64,000 bases of DNA from Phycisphaerales bacterium (GCA_020847545.1 JADLBV010000007.1:1-64000); one strand, 5' to 3'. Counted from the first letter of the stretch, positions 16,749 to 25,988 are shown. Translations and numbers: made by a program. The notes: generated by a model from the sequence alone, not told the origin.

Positions 16749-17918
16749 TCAACTGCCAGTGCCACATGCAAAATGGTCCATTAAGACCGAATTGTTTTTC
16801 GTGTTTGTACTCTGCCGCACGACAAGCCGTACGGGCATTTTGTATTGATATTTCATGTCATTGCCGGGATTGCGGTGCTGCTCCACCAGCGCCAAGGCCA
16901 TCTGTCGTCCGGTTTCATAACGATCCACCGCTACGGTGGTCAAAGGCGGTGATGTTTCACCTGACATGGGGTTGTTATCGAACCCGGTTACCGACAGTTG
17001 GCCGGGAATTTCAATCCCCGCCGATTCCGCCTCGCGCAAAACCTTCATGGCGATGTAGTCGCTGGAGGTCGCCAGCGCCGAGACGCCGCGTTCAATCAAT
17101 GAACGCAACGCCATCACGCATGATGTGTTGAAATCAAATTGATGCTCAATCAAAGACTCATCCACCTCAAGACCGGCTTCTTTCATCGCTTGACGAAAAC
17201 CGGCCTGGCGGGTGGAGGCGGTCTCATTTTGCTCCCAATAGGCGATGCGTTGATGACCCAGGCCGATCAGATGGGCCGTCGCCTGTTGCAGGCCGGTTTG
17301 CTGGTCGGTTGTCACATAGTTCAGACCCAGCTTGCGGATTCTTTCCCAACTCAGGCTCTTTTCCGGCTGAAAGGCGACATAGGGAATTTTCCGTTCGATG
17401 ACACGCTTGGTGACTTGTCGCAATTGAGGATTGCCCGCATCATACAATATGATTCCATGCGGAGGGTCCTGTTCCACCTGGTCGAGCATATAAGCAACGT
17501 GGCGTTGTGGCGGGACAAACTGAAATTCAACGGTTGCGCCGTTTTCCCGACCGGCATCGGCGACACCCCGCAGATATTCCCTCGCGATGCCCGCCGGCTC
17601 ATAGAGAAATTCATCGAACGTGCGCGACAGTGGCACGGAAATAACCAATCCCTGGCGTTCAGCCCGCACCCGACGAACGGCCGAGTGTCGCACCGGACGC
17701 ACAAAACACCCCGCTCGAGGTTGCTTATAAAGCGTCCCCTCGGCCACCAAATCCGCCAATGCCCGCCGAACCGTACGGCGATTCATTTTGAATTGTTCGG
17801 CAAGTACTCGCTCCGGCGGCAGTCGGCCTTCCGGACCAAATTTCTCATCGGCAATCCAGCCGATAATTTCCTCCCGCACTTTCTGATATCGAAGAGATTC
17901 GGCGACCAAGACAGGCAT
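16749..17918 (-). CDS. GntR-type DNA-binding/LacI-type sensor regulator, locus A
   Basis: 389 residues. Residues ~8-75 form a GntR winged helix (VREEIIGWIADEKF, LPPERVLAEQFKMNRRTVRRALADLVAEGTLYKQPRAGCFV), and residues ~90-375 a periplasmic-binding-protein-like LacI/AraR sensor (LVISVPLSR, ATAHLIGLGHQRIAYWE, ALATSSDYIAMKVLREAESAG, SVTGFDNNPMSGETSPPLTTV). This AraR-like combination usually represses sugar catabolism until a sugar binds. It heads locus A. Two copies of a 19-nt element lie at 17937-17955 and 17982-18000 around its own promoter, and another pair with identical spacing precedes the PEP-CTERM gene at 18934, so autoregulation and a second target are likely. Confidence 0.88.
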   Translation of the reverse strand: MPVLVAESLRYQKVREEIIGWIADEKFGPEGRLPPERVLAEQFKMNRRTVRRALADLVAEGTLYKQPRAGCFVRPVRHSAVRRVRAERQGLVISVPLSRTFDEFLYEPAGIAREYLRGVADAGRENGATVEFQFVPPQRHVAYMLDQVEQDPPHGIILYDAGNPQLRQVTKRVIERKIPYVAFQPEKSLSWERIRKLGLNYVTTDQQTGLQQATAHLIGLGHQRIAYWEQNETASTRQAGFRQAMKEAGLEVDESLIEHQFDFNTSCVMALRSLIERGVSALATSSDYIAMKVLREAESAGIEIPGQLSVTGFDNNPMSGETSPPLTTVAVDRYETGRQMALALVEQHRNPGNDMKYQYKMPVRLVVRQSTNTKNNSVLMDHFACGTGS

Positions 17919-17936
17919 TTCAGTGGTCCTCTCTGA

Positions 17937-17955
17937 TGCACCAACTATACACCAG
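17937..17955. promoter_or_regulatory. candidate operator A1 (TGCACCAACTATACACCAG)
   Basis: This 19-nt element overlaps the -10 box and predicted transcription start of the locus A promoter, 19 bp upstream of the regulator ATG. It matches 19016-19034 at 18 of 19 positions and 19061-19079 at 17 of 19. Read on the minus strand it contains two TGGTG half-sites spaced 11 nt apart in direct orientation. Confidence 0.72.
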
Positions 17956-17971
17956 ATAAAAAAGAAGTCAA
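17944..17971 (-). promoter_or_regulatory. locus A promoter, TTGACT-16-TATAGT
   Basis: On the minus strand TTGACT (17971-17966) and TATAGT (17949-17944) are 16 nt apart, a good sigma-70-type promoter. Transcription would start near 17937, giving a leader of about 19 nt with AGAGAGG as ribosome-binding site. Operator A1 overlaps the -10; operator A2 lies just upstream of the -35. Confidence 0.65.
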
Positions 17972-17981
17972 ATTATTTTTA

Positions 17982-18000
17982 TACCCCAACCATGCACCAG
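17982..18000. promoter_or_regulatory. candidate operator A2 (TACCCCAACCATGCACCAG)
   Basis: Second, less perfect copy of the A1 element, starting exactly 45 bp from it and upstream of the -35 box. The same 45-bp spacing recurs between 19016 and 19061. It probably binds the hybrid regulator encoded next to it. Confidence 0.6.
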
Positions 18001-18040
18001 ACCAGAAACCATCCAGAAAATGATCAGACTGTATCAGGCC

Positions 18041-18934
18041 TCAATTCCTCTGGTGGTCTTTTCGTCGCAATAAAATGCCCGCAAAGGGTAACAATAATGC
18101 TGTCGAAACAGGCTCGGGAACCAGTGCAGCAGCTATGGCCTGCCAGTTTTCAAGCGTTGCGTCAAAATACCGGATTTTTTGACGAATGGTCCATGTTTCA
18201 CCAATGGTCCCAGCCCCCTGCAACAAGGACATCTGGGCATACAGCTTGTTGTCGAAATCCCGATCCCAGATAAAGTGATGCAAACCCAGCTCGGCACCTT
18301 GCTCGATTATGGAGACCAGACCATCGCCGAGGGCCGGGTCGTACTGTGCAACAGCAATGGCACCACTATTCATGTGGGCATTTCCGCCGTCGTTTGCCAC
18401 AGTAGTTCCAGAATCGGTAAGAGAACCGTTCAGACTATAGCTGGCATAACCGGTCAGGCGGTTATCCCGAGATCCCAGGAATCCATAAGCTGTAGTAATC
18501 TGTTCATCTGAGATGCGGGTCAGCGTAACGGTTTCACTGATACCCGCATCAGTGACCGTCATCACGGATGTTAGATCGAGTACCGTAGCGAGCGTGGTTG
18601 ATCGAGTGAAAGCCAGCGAACTGCCGGAATATGTGGCATTTGGAGAATAGGCGGCCGGTGTACCATCCACGGTGATGGAAAATGAATGCACCACCTCATT
18701 GCCATGCACGGAGCCTGCCCAGTCGGGATCGGCAATCACAGTACCTTGTCCACTGCTGGGGGCGGAAATGATCCCTTTGCCATTCCGTGTCAAGCTTAAT
18801 ACGGTCCATGACTTCGCCTCGTCGAATACAACAGTCGTATTTGCCGTCTGAAAAGCAACCGTTGCCGCCTGAATCATAACAGGAGTGCCGGCGATGATCG
18901 GGCATATCAGTGCGATCGAATCAGCTATTTTCAT
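18041..18934 (-). CDS. PEP-CTERM sorting domain protein with its own promoter
   Basis: 297 residues: short signal sequence MKIADSIALICPIIAGTPVM, then repeated beta strands (TVVFDEAKSWTVLSLTRNGKG, SFSITVDGTPAAY, DLTSVMTVTDAGISETVTLTRI, GLVSIIEQGAELGLHHFIWDRDFDN), and a tail starting VPEPVSTALLL and ending LLRRKDHQRN. The beta-sandwich region resembles the N-terminal supersandwich of some polysaccharide lyases, but I cannot confirm catalytic residues. I chose the ATG at 18934 because GGAG lies 6 nt before it; earlier Met codons lack that spacing. The gene has its own promoter carrying the same paired operators as locus A, so it probably belongs to that regulon although it sits beyond locus B. 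Confidence 0.78.
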   Translation of the reverse strand: MKIADSIALICPIIAGTPVMIQAATVAFQTANTTVVFDEAKSWTVLSLTRNGKGIISAPSSGQGTVIADPDWAGSVHGNEVVHSFSITVDGTPAAYSPNATYSGSSLAFTRSTTLATVLDLTSVMTVTDAGISETVTLTRISDEQITTAYGFLGSRDNRLTGYASYSLNGSLTDSGTTVANDGGNAHMNSGAIAVAQYDPALGDGLVSIIEQGAELGLHHFIWDRDFDNKLYAQMSLLQGAGTIGETWTIRQKIRYFDATLENWQAIAAALVPEPVSTALLLPFAGILLRRKDHQRN

Positions 18935-19015
18935 GCCCAACTCCATTCTCCTCGGGTTGTTCACTCACAAAATCCTTGCGAAAATGCAGTCACGAGTTCA
19001 CAAAAACATGACACA

Positions 19016-19034
19016 TGCACCAACTATACACCAA
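19016..19034. promoter_or_regulatory. candidate operator A3 (TGCACCAACTATACACCAA)
   Basis: Eighteen of nineteen bases match operator A1, and it overlaps the -10 box of the promoter at 19023-19050 in the same register as A1 does at the locus A promoter. It would place the PEP-CTERM gene at 18934 under the same regulator. Confidence 0.72.
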
Positions 19035-19050
19035 GCAATAAGGGAGTCAA
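19023..19050 (-). promoter_or_regulatory. promoter for PEP-CTERM gene, TTGACT-16-TATAGT
   Basis: On the minus strand TTGACT (19050-19045) and TATAGT (19028-19023) with 16 nt between them, the same boxes and spacer length as the locus A promoter. The expected leader before the ATG at 18934 is about 80 nt. Confidence 0.65.
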
Positions 19051-19060
19051 GACAATTTTA

Positions 19061-19079
19061 TGCACCAACTATGTACCAG
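19061..19079. promoter_or_regulatory. candidate operator A4 (TGCACCAACTATGTACCAG)
   Basis: Fourth copy of the 19-nt element, starting 45 bp from A3 and placed upstream of the -35 box. It reproduces exactly the arrangement of A1 and A2. Confidence 0.7.
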
Positions 19080-19097
19080 AAAGGGTCAAAGGAGAGA

Positions 19098-20249
19098 TCA
19101 GAGATGCCGATTGAACCAATCCAAGGCTTCTGCCTGAATATCCGCATCATAACAGTGGATTTTTTGAGGTGTGTAACACCTGACGCGATCGGGACATCCG
19201 GCCCATTGATAGGCGTTTTGAATCATATTCATGGCATCCCGCCTTCCTCGGTGCGGGAAAAGAACATCCTCCGTGCCGACCACCACCATGCATGCCTTTG
19301 GGGCGGCCATCGCGATCAGGTCCGGCACGTCGATACGGTTCCATACGCCAGGCAAGAGGCAGAATGTGCCAACCGCCTTCTCTAGGTTGTATGCCTGTTG
19401 CGCATCACCGGTTGTCATCCACCCGACCGAGACGGCCGCGGTGATTCGATCATCCAGGGCGGCCAGCATGTTGGTCCGCCAGCCGCCGCCTGACACACCC
19501 GTTGCGCCGATTCGTTTGGCATCCACTTCCGGGCGGGAGATCAGATAATCGACACACCTGCTGTCATCAGCGAAATTGACGCCTGCCCATGTGGTTCCGG
19601 CCCAGTTCAGTTCCCGCACGCCCAGGTAGAGCAGTGAATTCACAATGGCGCAATATTTCCAGATGGTATCACTGTCCAGTGTCCGCGGGTCGAGCTGATC
19701 AGGAATGCCGTGCAGGCCGCGCGGAATTCGCGAGCCAAAGTGATAGGCGTCGATGCTGATGACACAATATCCACGGGATGCGAACCAATCGGAAAGGGGC
19801 CGGCCGCTGCTGATCGCATCCCGATGTTCCTGGATGATCTCGTGAACCGGTTCGCCGCAGATGCGATCCGCGCCGAATAAGATTGGGCCGCCCCATTCAT
19901 GCATCACCACCAGCGCCGGAGCGGGCAGTTTTACTTTTTTCGGGACATAAAAATATCCCGGCACGCGAAACCAGGGGGCTGTGTTGAATTCAATCTGTTC
20001 GCGGATGAAATCGGAAGTTTCAATGCGATTGAGCGTCCGGGCGCGCAAATCCGTCGCGGGAGGATCGTAATGGAGCGCCGCGCGAAGATGAGATTGGACG
20101 ATGGATCGCCATTGTTCGTAGCCGCCATTGGGATTGCCCCTCCGCCACGAATCGGAGCTGAGATCCATCGGGCGATTGGTGCGCAGTTGCTCGATGGTTG
20201 ATTGTAGTGATCCATAAATCGTCACAGGTTTCTGACCCAGATCAAACAT
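19098..20249 (-). CDS. alpha/beta hydrolase (acetyl-xylan-esterase/dienelactone-hydrolase type)
   Basis: 383 residues, no signal peptide. The serine-hydrolase core is clear: ALVVMHEWGGPILFG (oxyanion strand, near residue 105), GYCVISIDAYHFGSR, IGATGVSGGGWRTNML with the nucleophile Ser of G-x-S-x-G (near 245), VVVGTEDVLFPHRGRRD supplying the Asp, and QKIHCYD the His. The layout is that of large esterases acting on acylated polysaccharides or xenobiotic esters. GAGGAG 7 nt before the ATG at 20249 fixes the start; longer readings need a TTG with no ribosome-binding site. It is the last gene of locus B, 150 bp after the DUF4091 gene. Deacetylation of an imported sugar fragment is the likely job, by inference. 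Confidence 0.82.
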   Translation of the reverse strand: MFDLGQKPVTIYGSLQSTIEQLRTNRPMDLSSDSWRRGNPNGGYEQWRSIVQSHLRAALHYDPPATDLRARTLNRIETSDFIREQIEFNTAPWFRVPGYFYVPKKVKLPAPALVVMHEWGGPILFGADRICGEPVHEIIQEHRDAISSGRPLSDWFASRGYCVISIDAYHFGSRIPRGLHGIPDQLDPRTLDSDTIWKYCAIVNSLLYLGVRELNWAGTTWAGVNFADDSRCVDYLISRPEVDAKRIGATGVSGGGWRTNMLAALDDRITAAVSVGWMTTGDAQQAYNLEKAVGTFCLLPGVWNRIDVPDLIAMAAPKACMVVVGTEDVLFPHRGRRDAMNMIQNAYQWAGCPDRVRCYTPQKIHCYDADIQAEALDWFNRHL

Positions 20250-20399
20250 TCTCACGCTCCTCGCAAACAACTGACTCCGGTGAAGTCCATTTACTGTCTG
20301 TCTCATTTCAGAACGCAATGAGGTAGTTGTCAAATTGCAGATTTGACGATCACGGCGGATCGATGGATCAGGATCATCAATGTGGTGGTGTACGGATCA

Positions 20400-22841
20400 T
20401 TACCGCTGAGCGGCCAACAAGTCCAGCATATTCAACCGCAGTTTCTCGCCAATGGACGATGCATTGTTGAATGTCTGTGGGTATTTTTTGTTGTAATTCA
20501 CGACATTCTGCTGAAGATTATCCCAGGAGACATCGGCCAGCAGTTTGCGTGCCCGTTCGGCCGAGGCTTTGTCGAGCGAATCGATTTTCGCACGGAGCAT
20601 CACCGCGTATTCATAATCCTGTATGCCTTCACGCGCGGCTTCCCAGTGTTTGGATGTGGTGATGCTATCGGGCGAGATGTACACGGGCGTGAAGCTCTGC
20701 CTGCCGATGGCGGCGTATTCGTTCCAACTGTTGGCGCCGCCGGCGTCGCCGTATGCCCAGAACTGTGATCCATTGCCGCCCGCGGCGAACGCAAACCAAG
20801 GTTGGAGGCGGTAGTACGATGGGTCAAAATGTCTCGTCGGTCCGCTGCAGTCATAGAACCAGAGCTGCTTGCCATCGGCGCGCAACTGCTGATAGAAAGC
20901 GCGCAACTCCGACGGGCCGGAGCGATATTGCCCCAGCGTTGGCGAGACGATATCCGCCAGTTCCAGAGCCTCTTTGGCATGTTCGACCTCATGCGCGCCG
21001 ATGCCCACGGGATCGACAAACAGCAGGATGTCGCGCGTGCCGGTGCGGAACGGACGGGCAAATCGCGCGGTTGTCAGAAAATGCTCGGCCGCTCCCGGTT
21101 CATCCAGCGTCAGCAGCATCACTTGCCCCGGAGCCAGTCCCAGCACCTCCTTGTTGTGTTTGGCCCAATCGGCGGCCCATTGCCGCACCAGTCGATCAAA
21201 CGCCTCCGTTCCCTGCGACAGGCCGGCCAGGGTGCTGTTGTCATGGAACGCCGCGAACGCCATGTAATGCCCGGCATCGGGCCACAGCCTGACGAATTTG
21301 TCCCATGCGGTGTAGTCGATCGCGCCGGTGAGATTGCCTTGGGCGTCGATGACCGATGGCTTGGGGACCGGGACGCTGCCGGGGCCGCACCAGACGGTGT
21401 CGGCAAGATGCGACCGCATGTCCACGACCGCCGCGGCCGCGTTTTTCGCTGTAATTTGGTAATTCAGGTCCGTAACGTAATCCCACATCCCCATCGAGCA
21501 GGACATCCGCTTCGGCATCGAAATCGGCGCCACCAACAACTTCAGATCGATTGTCTTTCTGAAATCGCCGGATTCAACAATCACTTGCCCGGCGTAAGTG
21601 CCGGCGTGGGATGGTTTGGTTGGGTTGAACGAGAGCCATATTTGCCGGGTCATGCCGGCGGGGACGGTGGTGAGATATTCCCCCTTATTGGCCGACAATT
21701 TTACCAGCGCCGAGGCGACGACGGCGAACTCGCGCGTGTCCACATATTCGACCTGATACACACACACCACATCGGCCGGAATCCCTTCGAGACTGAATCG
21801 CACGATCCGGGACTGGTCCGATGCGTTGGTGAGGTTGAAGACCTCTGCGCGATGCTCGTCGAGCATCATTCGCACGGACAACGCTGGCATATTGCCCATG
21901 GGGCGCTCGAGCAGGTTGAGCATCCGGTACGGCGGCGTGTGCCAGAGCGTCAGCGGCTCGTACTTGTTCGCCGCCAAGGCCCGGCCGTACACTGCCAATA
22001 CCTGAGCGTGCAGTTTGTTGAGGGGCATGACAGCGCGAAAACCATCCAGTTCCTGTGGATATGCCGTCGTGTCGTTCTGCTGGCGCAGGCGGGATAACTC
22101 ATTCAGCAGTTCGTTGCGGGATGTGTTTGGGGCATAGGTATTCACCATCGACTTGACCGCGTCGATATCGCTGCGGATTCGGCCGTGGACTCCCAGTTGT
22201 GTAAGACGCAGGGGGTCGGTGATTTCGGATTCGCTCGCGGGTGTGCCGCGCAACGGCGCTGTCAGCAGTGATTTGTCGCCGGGGTGAATCTCGATTTCGT
22301 CAATGAAAATGAAGATGGACGATGGCACGATATTGAATCGCACATAGCGGCCGCGGGTCGAGAGGTGGCTCGTCTTGAACAGATACTCTTCATAGAAGTT
22401 GTAAGGCTTGTGCGACGGCCCTTCCGCCAGGCGGACCAGATCACCGGCGGTGACATAGTTTTTACCGTCGTCGCTGACCTGAACGAGAATCGACGATGGA
22501 AACGAAACCCCCGAGGCGTTGGCCGCGCTGCGCAGCGCGACGCCGCTGATCGGCTGAACCTGTCCCAGATCGATGGTAATCGCGACGGGGGCGCGTGTGT
22601 GCTGCCAGCCGACACACCCTTTTTGGCCCCACAGGGAGCTGGTCTTGGGGACATCAACATAGACGCCATCGGTCAGATCGGTGGGGTCGCCGGCATCAGT
22701 ACACAACGGATAGTTCGGCGGGATCGAGAAGGTATACGGTTTTCCCTTGGCCAGGTTTTCACCGCCGGCACATGCGGCTTGTGCGGATATCAGCGTGACA
22801 ACAAAAAGGATGCAAAAAGAAAAAGGGGGATGAAATCGCAT
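20400..22841 (-). CDS. secreted discoidin (F5/8 type C) and DUF4091 protein, locus B
   Basis: 813 residues. The signal peptide (MRFHPPFSFCILFVVTLISA) precedes a discoidin-like domain (NLAKGKPYTFSIPPN, VAITIDLGQVQPISGVALRS, LFKTSHLSTRGRYVRFN, IFIDEIEIHPG), followed by the same linker, sandwich and barrel order as the locus A paralogue at 12716. VMLLTLDEPGAAEHF gives the corresponding DEP motif and KHWEAAREGIQDYEYAVML the DUF4091 signature. The two paralogues align over their whole length, including WLSF and YRLQPW, so they arose by duplication and diverged. It is probably exported to the periplasm or surface to act on polysaccharide. It follows the pseudopilin after 96 bp. Confidence 0.86.
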   Translation of the reverse strand: MRFHPPFSFCILFVVTLISAQAACAGGENLAKGKPYTFSIPPNYPLCTDAGDPTDLTDGVYVDVPKTSSLWGQKGCVGWQHTRAPVAITIDLGQVQPISGVALRSAANASGVSFPSSILVQVSDDGKNYVTAGDLVRLAEGPSHKPYNFYEEYLFKTSHLSTRGRYVRFNIVPSSIFIFIDEIEIHPGDKSLLTAPLRGTPASESEITDPLRLTQLGVHGRIRSDIDAVKSMVNTYAPNTSRNELLNELSRLRQQNDTTAYPQELDGFRAVMPLNKLHAQVLAVYGRALAANKYEPLTLWHTPPYRMLNLLERPMGNMPALSVRMMLDEHRAEVFNLTNASDQSRIVRFSLEGIPADVVCVYQVEYVDTREFAVVASALVKLSANKGEYLTTVPAGMTRQIWLSFNPTKPSHAGTYAGQVIVESGDFRKTIDLKLLVAPISMPKRMSCSMGMWDYVTDLNYQITAKNAAAAVVDMRSHLADTVWCGPGSVPVPKPSVIDAQGNLTGAIDYTAWDKFVRLWPDAGHYMAFAAFHDNSTLAGLSQGTEAFDRLVRQWAADWAKHNKEVLGLAPGQVMLLTLDEPGAAEHFLTTARFARPFRTGTRDILLFVDPVGIGAHEVEHAKEALELADIVSPTLGQYRSGPSELRAFYQQLRADGKQLWFYDCSGPTRHFDPSYYRLQPWFAFAAGGNGSQFWAYGDAGGANSWNEYAAIGRQSFTPVYISPDSITTSKHWEAAREGIQDYEYAVMLRAKIDSLDKASAERARKLLADVSWDNLQQNVVNYNKKYPQTFNNASSIGEKLRLNMLDLLAAQR

Positions 22842-22937
22842 TCATTCTCCAACTGAAAATTTACAACCAATGGGCGCGAATTGTCATATGGGTGCGGCAA
22901 GGCATCGTTGGATGGCGAATCCGTGGCAATAAGTTCC

Positions 22938-23663
22938 TTAACGAATCCGCCAGTAGTCCGGCGATGAGTTCATTGTTGTCAGGGCGCCTTGACCATAAAT
23001 GCCCGAAGCAATGCCCGGCGTTGTGTTGCGCACCGTGGTGACGTGGCCATCCATCCACAGCACGTTGCACTTTTCGAGCCGTCCATGCCTCGGCCATGCG
23101 ATGCCGGGGTTGGATGAATACCAGGGATATGCCATGAAATAACCGACATTGTTGTTTTCGGCCAAGGTTCCCTCAACGAGCAGAATTTTCTCCGCGGAAG
23201 AGCGGACATCGGTGAATTTGTTGGCGCGGTAGATATTCGCCGCCCAGTCATAGGAACACGCCAGATTCATCGTATATGAGAAATATCCCCAATAGGTGGA
23301 ATACTGCCGGTCATTGAGCGTTGGGTGGTTCCAGACCGGCTGTTCGTATTCAGGGCAATAAAAGACATCATCCGTTGCGATGTATTTGCCGTCCAGCAAC
23401 AGCGTCCCCCAATTGTCGTGCATGTTGCTGACATAGGGAACAATAAACCAATCCTGTCGAACCAGTGGTATCGTCCCCTTGAAGCTGTTGCCGTAGTTGA
23501 CGCACGCCAAACCGAGTTGGCGCATGTTGCTCATGCACTGTACCACGCGCGCCGATTGGCGGGCGCGATTGAGCGCCGGCAGCAACATCGAGATCAGAAG
23601 CGTTATAATGCCGATGACGACCAGCAATTCAACCAACGTGAAACCATGACGTGATTTTTTCAT
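22938..23663 (-). CDS. type II pseudopilin with His-Xn-DG block, locus B
   Basis: 241 residues. [20 protein letters not shown] has the canonical Gly-Phe-Thr-Leu-Val-Glu prepilin site; the hydrophobic helix runs into [23 protein letters not shown]. The C-terminus contains [20 protein letters not shown], with eleven residues between His and Asp rather than the canonical nine. The start at 23663 has GGAG at 6 nt. It lies 41 bp after the PEP-CTERM propeller gene and before the DUF4091 gene, the same position relative to DUF4091 as in locus A. Confidence 0.9.
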   Translation of the reverse strand: MKKSRHGFTLVELLVVIGIITLLISMLLPALNRARQSARVVQCMSNMRQLGLACVNYGNSFKGTIPLVRQDWFIVPYVSNMHDNWGTLLLDGKYIATDDVFYCPEYEQPVWNHPTLNDRQYSTYWGYFSYTMNLACSYDWAANIYRANKFTDVRSSAEKILLVEGTLAENNNVGYFMAYPWYSSNPGIAWPRHGRLEKCNVLWMDGHVTTVRNTTPGIASGIYGQGALTTMNSSPDYWRIR

Positions 23664-23704
23664 GGCAATCTCCATTGAACTCGCTCTTTGCGACCAAACG
23701 TTTC

Positions 23705-24814
23705 TTACTTTCTACGCAGAGTCACCGCCGCGCCGCCGATACCCAGCAGCGCTGCTGCACCTGGTTCGGGAACGACCGTCAATTTCCACACATCCGGCGT
23801 CATATTGTTTCCCGCGACCATCCACAGGGCGTCGTCGTGAACGAAAACACTCGCGGCATGACGCGGCGCCCAGGGGGTGTCGGGCAACTCGGTCCAGTTG
23901 ACCCCATCGGGGGAATGCCACACATCCTCGCGGTTGCCCGCGCCGTCGTACCCTTCCATGACCCACAGTTCGTTGTTGAACACCGCCACATCGTGGTATT
24001 CTCGAGGCGCCCACGGTGCGTTGGCGGTGTGTTGTGTCCACTCGATGCCGTCGGCGGTACTCCAGACATCGTTGAAATAGTTGCGCGGGTGATTCGGCGT
24101 GTCGTACGTTCCCCCGCCGAGGACCCACAATCGTCCATTCATCACGGCCGCGCCGCCGATCATTCCACGTTGAGGCCAGAACGGTTCATTGGGCGTGACT
24201 TGGCGCCATGCGATGCCATCGGTGCTGATCCAGATGTCGCGATAGAAGGTTTCGGGGGCGGCCGCGAATTGCGGCAGCGTCTGGCCGCCCATTACCCAGA
24301 TTTTGTTGTTGAATTCAACGGTGTGATGGAGCACGCGCGGCCCCCAGGGGACATTGTCCGTGAGTTTCGTCCACGTCGATCCGTTGGTCGAACTCCAGAC
24401 ATCGTTCTGATAATGTCCCTGGTTGGCATCCCCGCCGACAATATACATTTTGTTGTCGTGAACAATATACCCGGCGGTGTGTCGGCCTTCCCAGTCGGTC
24501 GCGGGGTTGTACACACCATCCTTGAATGTGTTGGGCTTGACCAGCGTCCAGTCGGCACCATTGGTTGAACTCCAGACCTCATTGTTGGTGATTTTGGGAA
24601 AGTGGGTCGCATCGGATGGGTTCCATCCACCCAGAAGCCACATCTTGTTGTTGTAGACCAGCGCCCCAGCGCCGTCGCGTGCGGCAAAGGGGGCGGAAGC
24701 GGTCACCTGATGCCATTGATATTGAGGATTGGTCGCGTTGGCTTGTTGTACAGTGGATGTTGCCATGATGCTGATGATAACCGCAACGACGAAATATCGT
24801 GCCTGTTGAAACAT
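23705..24814 (-). CDS. PEP-CTERM Kelch/Asp-box beta-propeller protein, locus B
   Basis: 369 residues: signal peptide [20 protein letters not shown], seven Kelch-like repeats ([68 protein letters not shown]), then a tail beginning [12 protein letters not shown] and ending VTLRRK. It is the exported, anchored counterpart of the protein at 7980-8909. Propellers of this kind bind or cleave glycans at the cell surface, but no catalytic set is evident. The start at 24814 has only a weak GGAA ribosome-binding site. It lies 53 bp after the LacI regulator gene, so it is the first structural gene of locus B. Confidence 0.86.
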   Translation of the reverse strand: MFQQARYFVVAVIISIMATSTVQQANATNPQYQWHQVTASAPFAARDGAGALVYNNKMWLLGGWNPSDATHFPKITNNEVWSSTNGADWTLVKPNTFKDGVYNPATDWEGRHTAGYIVHDNKMYIVGGDANQGHYQNDVWSSTNGSTWTKLTDNVPWGPRVLHHTVEFNNKIWVMGGQTLPQFAAAPETFYRDIWISTDGIAWRQVTPNEPFWPQRGMIGGAAVMNGRLWVLGGGTYDTPNHPRNYFNDVWSTADGIEWTQHTANAPWAPREYHDVAVFNNELWVMEGYDGAGNREDVWHSPDGVNWTELPDTPWAPRHAASVFVHDDALWMVAGNNMTPDVWKLTVVPEPGAAALLGIGGAAVTLRRK

Positions 24815-24867
24815 GATGTATTTCCAGTGCGTATCGGCCAATTCACACGCGAGTCGGCCGATCAATC

Positions 24868-25908
24868 CTATTGCACACACGGACCGGTTGATCCACGAAC
24901 AATCAACCTGGCGGGCAGACGCTCATGGACAATCTGCGTCTGTCCGTGAAGAATCTGATTCAGCAACAGTTCGGCGGCGCGGTTACCGATCTTATCGGTC
25001 GGGTTGTCCAACGTGGTCAGGATCGGATGATCGGTACGCAGACTGCCGCGTTCTTCAGTGTTGTCATGCCCGACCAGCGACAGATCGACACCCACGCGCA
25101 GACCGGCACGGGCCATGGCATCCATGACGCCGTAGGCGATCGCATCGTTCGAGCAGATAAGTGCGCTGGCCGGCCGGCGGGTCAGCCATTGTGAGAACGG
25201 CCCGATCGTCGCCTGCCGCCAGTTTTCCTGCGTCGGCTCGCTGATTAGGGGTATCCAACAGTTGAACAATTCATCCATCGACAATTGCAACCCCGCCTGG
25301 GCCGCGACCATGAGCGGATAGCGGTTGGAATCCCGCGGTCCGACAAACCCGATGTTGCGATGCCCCAGTTCATGCAAATGCGCCACCGCCTGCCGAACCC
25401 CCTCGGCATTCTGCACGCGCACGGTGTTGATCGCGTATCGCTCGGCGTCGGAATCGAACGCCACATGCGGCATCCGATTGAGTCCAAGCAACTGGGCCAA
25501 TTCCTCATTGGCCACACCCGAAAGCACCAGCACACCATCACAGGCGCGGGGCTGCCGGACGAGCGATTCATATATATGCAGTTCTTCGCCTGGATCGAAA
25601 AAACTCATATGCAGGCGAAACCCTTGTGATTTGAGCTTGGCTTCCAGGCATCTGAACTGCTCACTTTCAGACAGCACGATCTTGATGCTCGCCGGGGAGA
25701 AGATTCGATTGATCGGAACCATCACGGCGTGGGTCAGCCGGCGTTTGCGAACACGGGCCTTGACCCCGCCCAGTTCCGTGCTGATGCGAAAGATTTGCTG
25801 TCGGCGCTGCTCGGAAATGCGTAATGTGGGATCCCCGCGAAGCAGACGCGAAACCACCGCGACGGAAACTTCCGCCCGTTCCGCGATGCTGGTCATTGTG
25901 GTGCCCAT
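24868..25908 (-). CDS. LacI-family transcriptional regulator, locus B
   Basis: 346 residues. The LacI headpiece is at the N-terminus (MTSIAERAEVSVAVVSRLLRGDP, with hinge helix around residue 50), followed by a periplasmic-binding-protein-like sensor (GVLVLSGVANEELAQLLG, AVAHLHELGHRNIGFVGPRDS, ASALICSNDAIAYGVMDAMARAG, SLVGHDNTEERGSLRTDHPILTTL). It is divergent from the PEP-CTERM gene at 26055. Both sides carry a 23-nt inverted repeat with GGTAAAT-type arms (25913-25935 and 26010-26032), one covering its own transcription start and one the -10 of the divergent gene. It should repress itself, locus B and the divergent gene until a sugar binds. Confidence 0.9.
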   Translation of the reverse strand: MGTTMTSIAERAEVSVAVVSRLLRGDPTLRISEQRRQQIFRISTELGGVKARVRKRRLTHAVMVPINRIFSPASIKIVLSESEQFRCLEAKLKSQGFRLHMSFFDPGEELHIYESLVRQPRACDGVLVLSGVANEELAQLLGLNRMPHVAFDSDAERYAINTVRVQNAEGVRQAVAHLHELGHRNIGFVGPRDSNRYPLMVAAQAGLQLSMDELFNCWIPLISEPTQENWRQATIGPFSQWLTRRPASALICSNDAIAYGVMDAMARAGLRVGVDLSLVGHDNTEERGSLRTDHPILTTLDNPTDKIGNRAAELLLNQILHGQTQIVHERLPARLIVRGSTGPCVQ

Positions 25909-25912
25909 AACT

Positions 25913-25935
25913 GGTAAATATATTCTTTCTTTACC
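25913..25935. promoter_or_regulatory. candidate LacI operator B1
   Basis: 23-nt inverted repeat with arms GGTAAA (25913-25918) and TTTACC (25930-25935). It begins at the predicted start of the regulator transcript and runs toward its ATG, a position that would block elongation and give autorepression. The same arms and the same 23-nt length recur at 26010-26032. Confidence 0.68.
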
Positions 25936-25941
25936 TCCATA

Positions 25942-25969
25942 AAGATAACTCTTTATTTCATTTAGTCAA
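25942..25969 (-). promoter_or_regulatory. locus B promoter, TTGACT-16-TATCTT
   Basis: Minus-strand boxes TTGACT (25969-25964) and TATCTT (25947-25942) with a 16-nt spacer. The start would be near 25935, just before operator B1, giving a leader of about 27 nt for the LacI gene. Confidence 0.55.
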
Positions 25970-25988
25970 TATTATATCAATTTTTTAT

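Noticed and set aside
17937-19079. CRISPR-like repeats
   Set aside because: The four 19-nt elements form two promoter-associated pairs ~1.1 kb apart with no spacer array and no cas genes.
20249-20333. Longer N-terminus for the alpha/beta hydrolase
   Set aside because: It needs a TTG start with no ribosome-binding site, whereas the ATG at 20249 has GAGGAG at the right distance.
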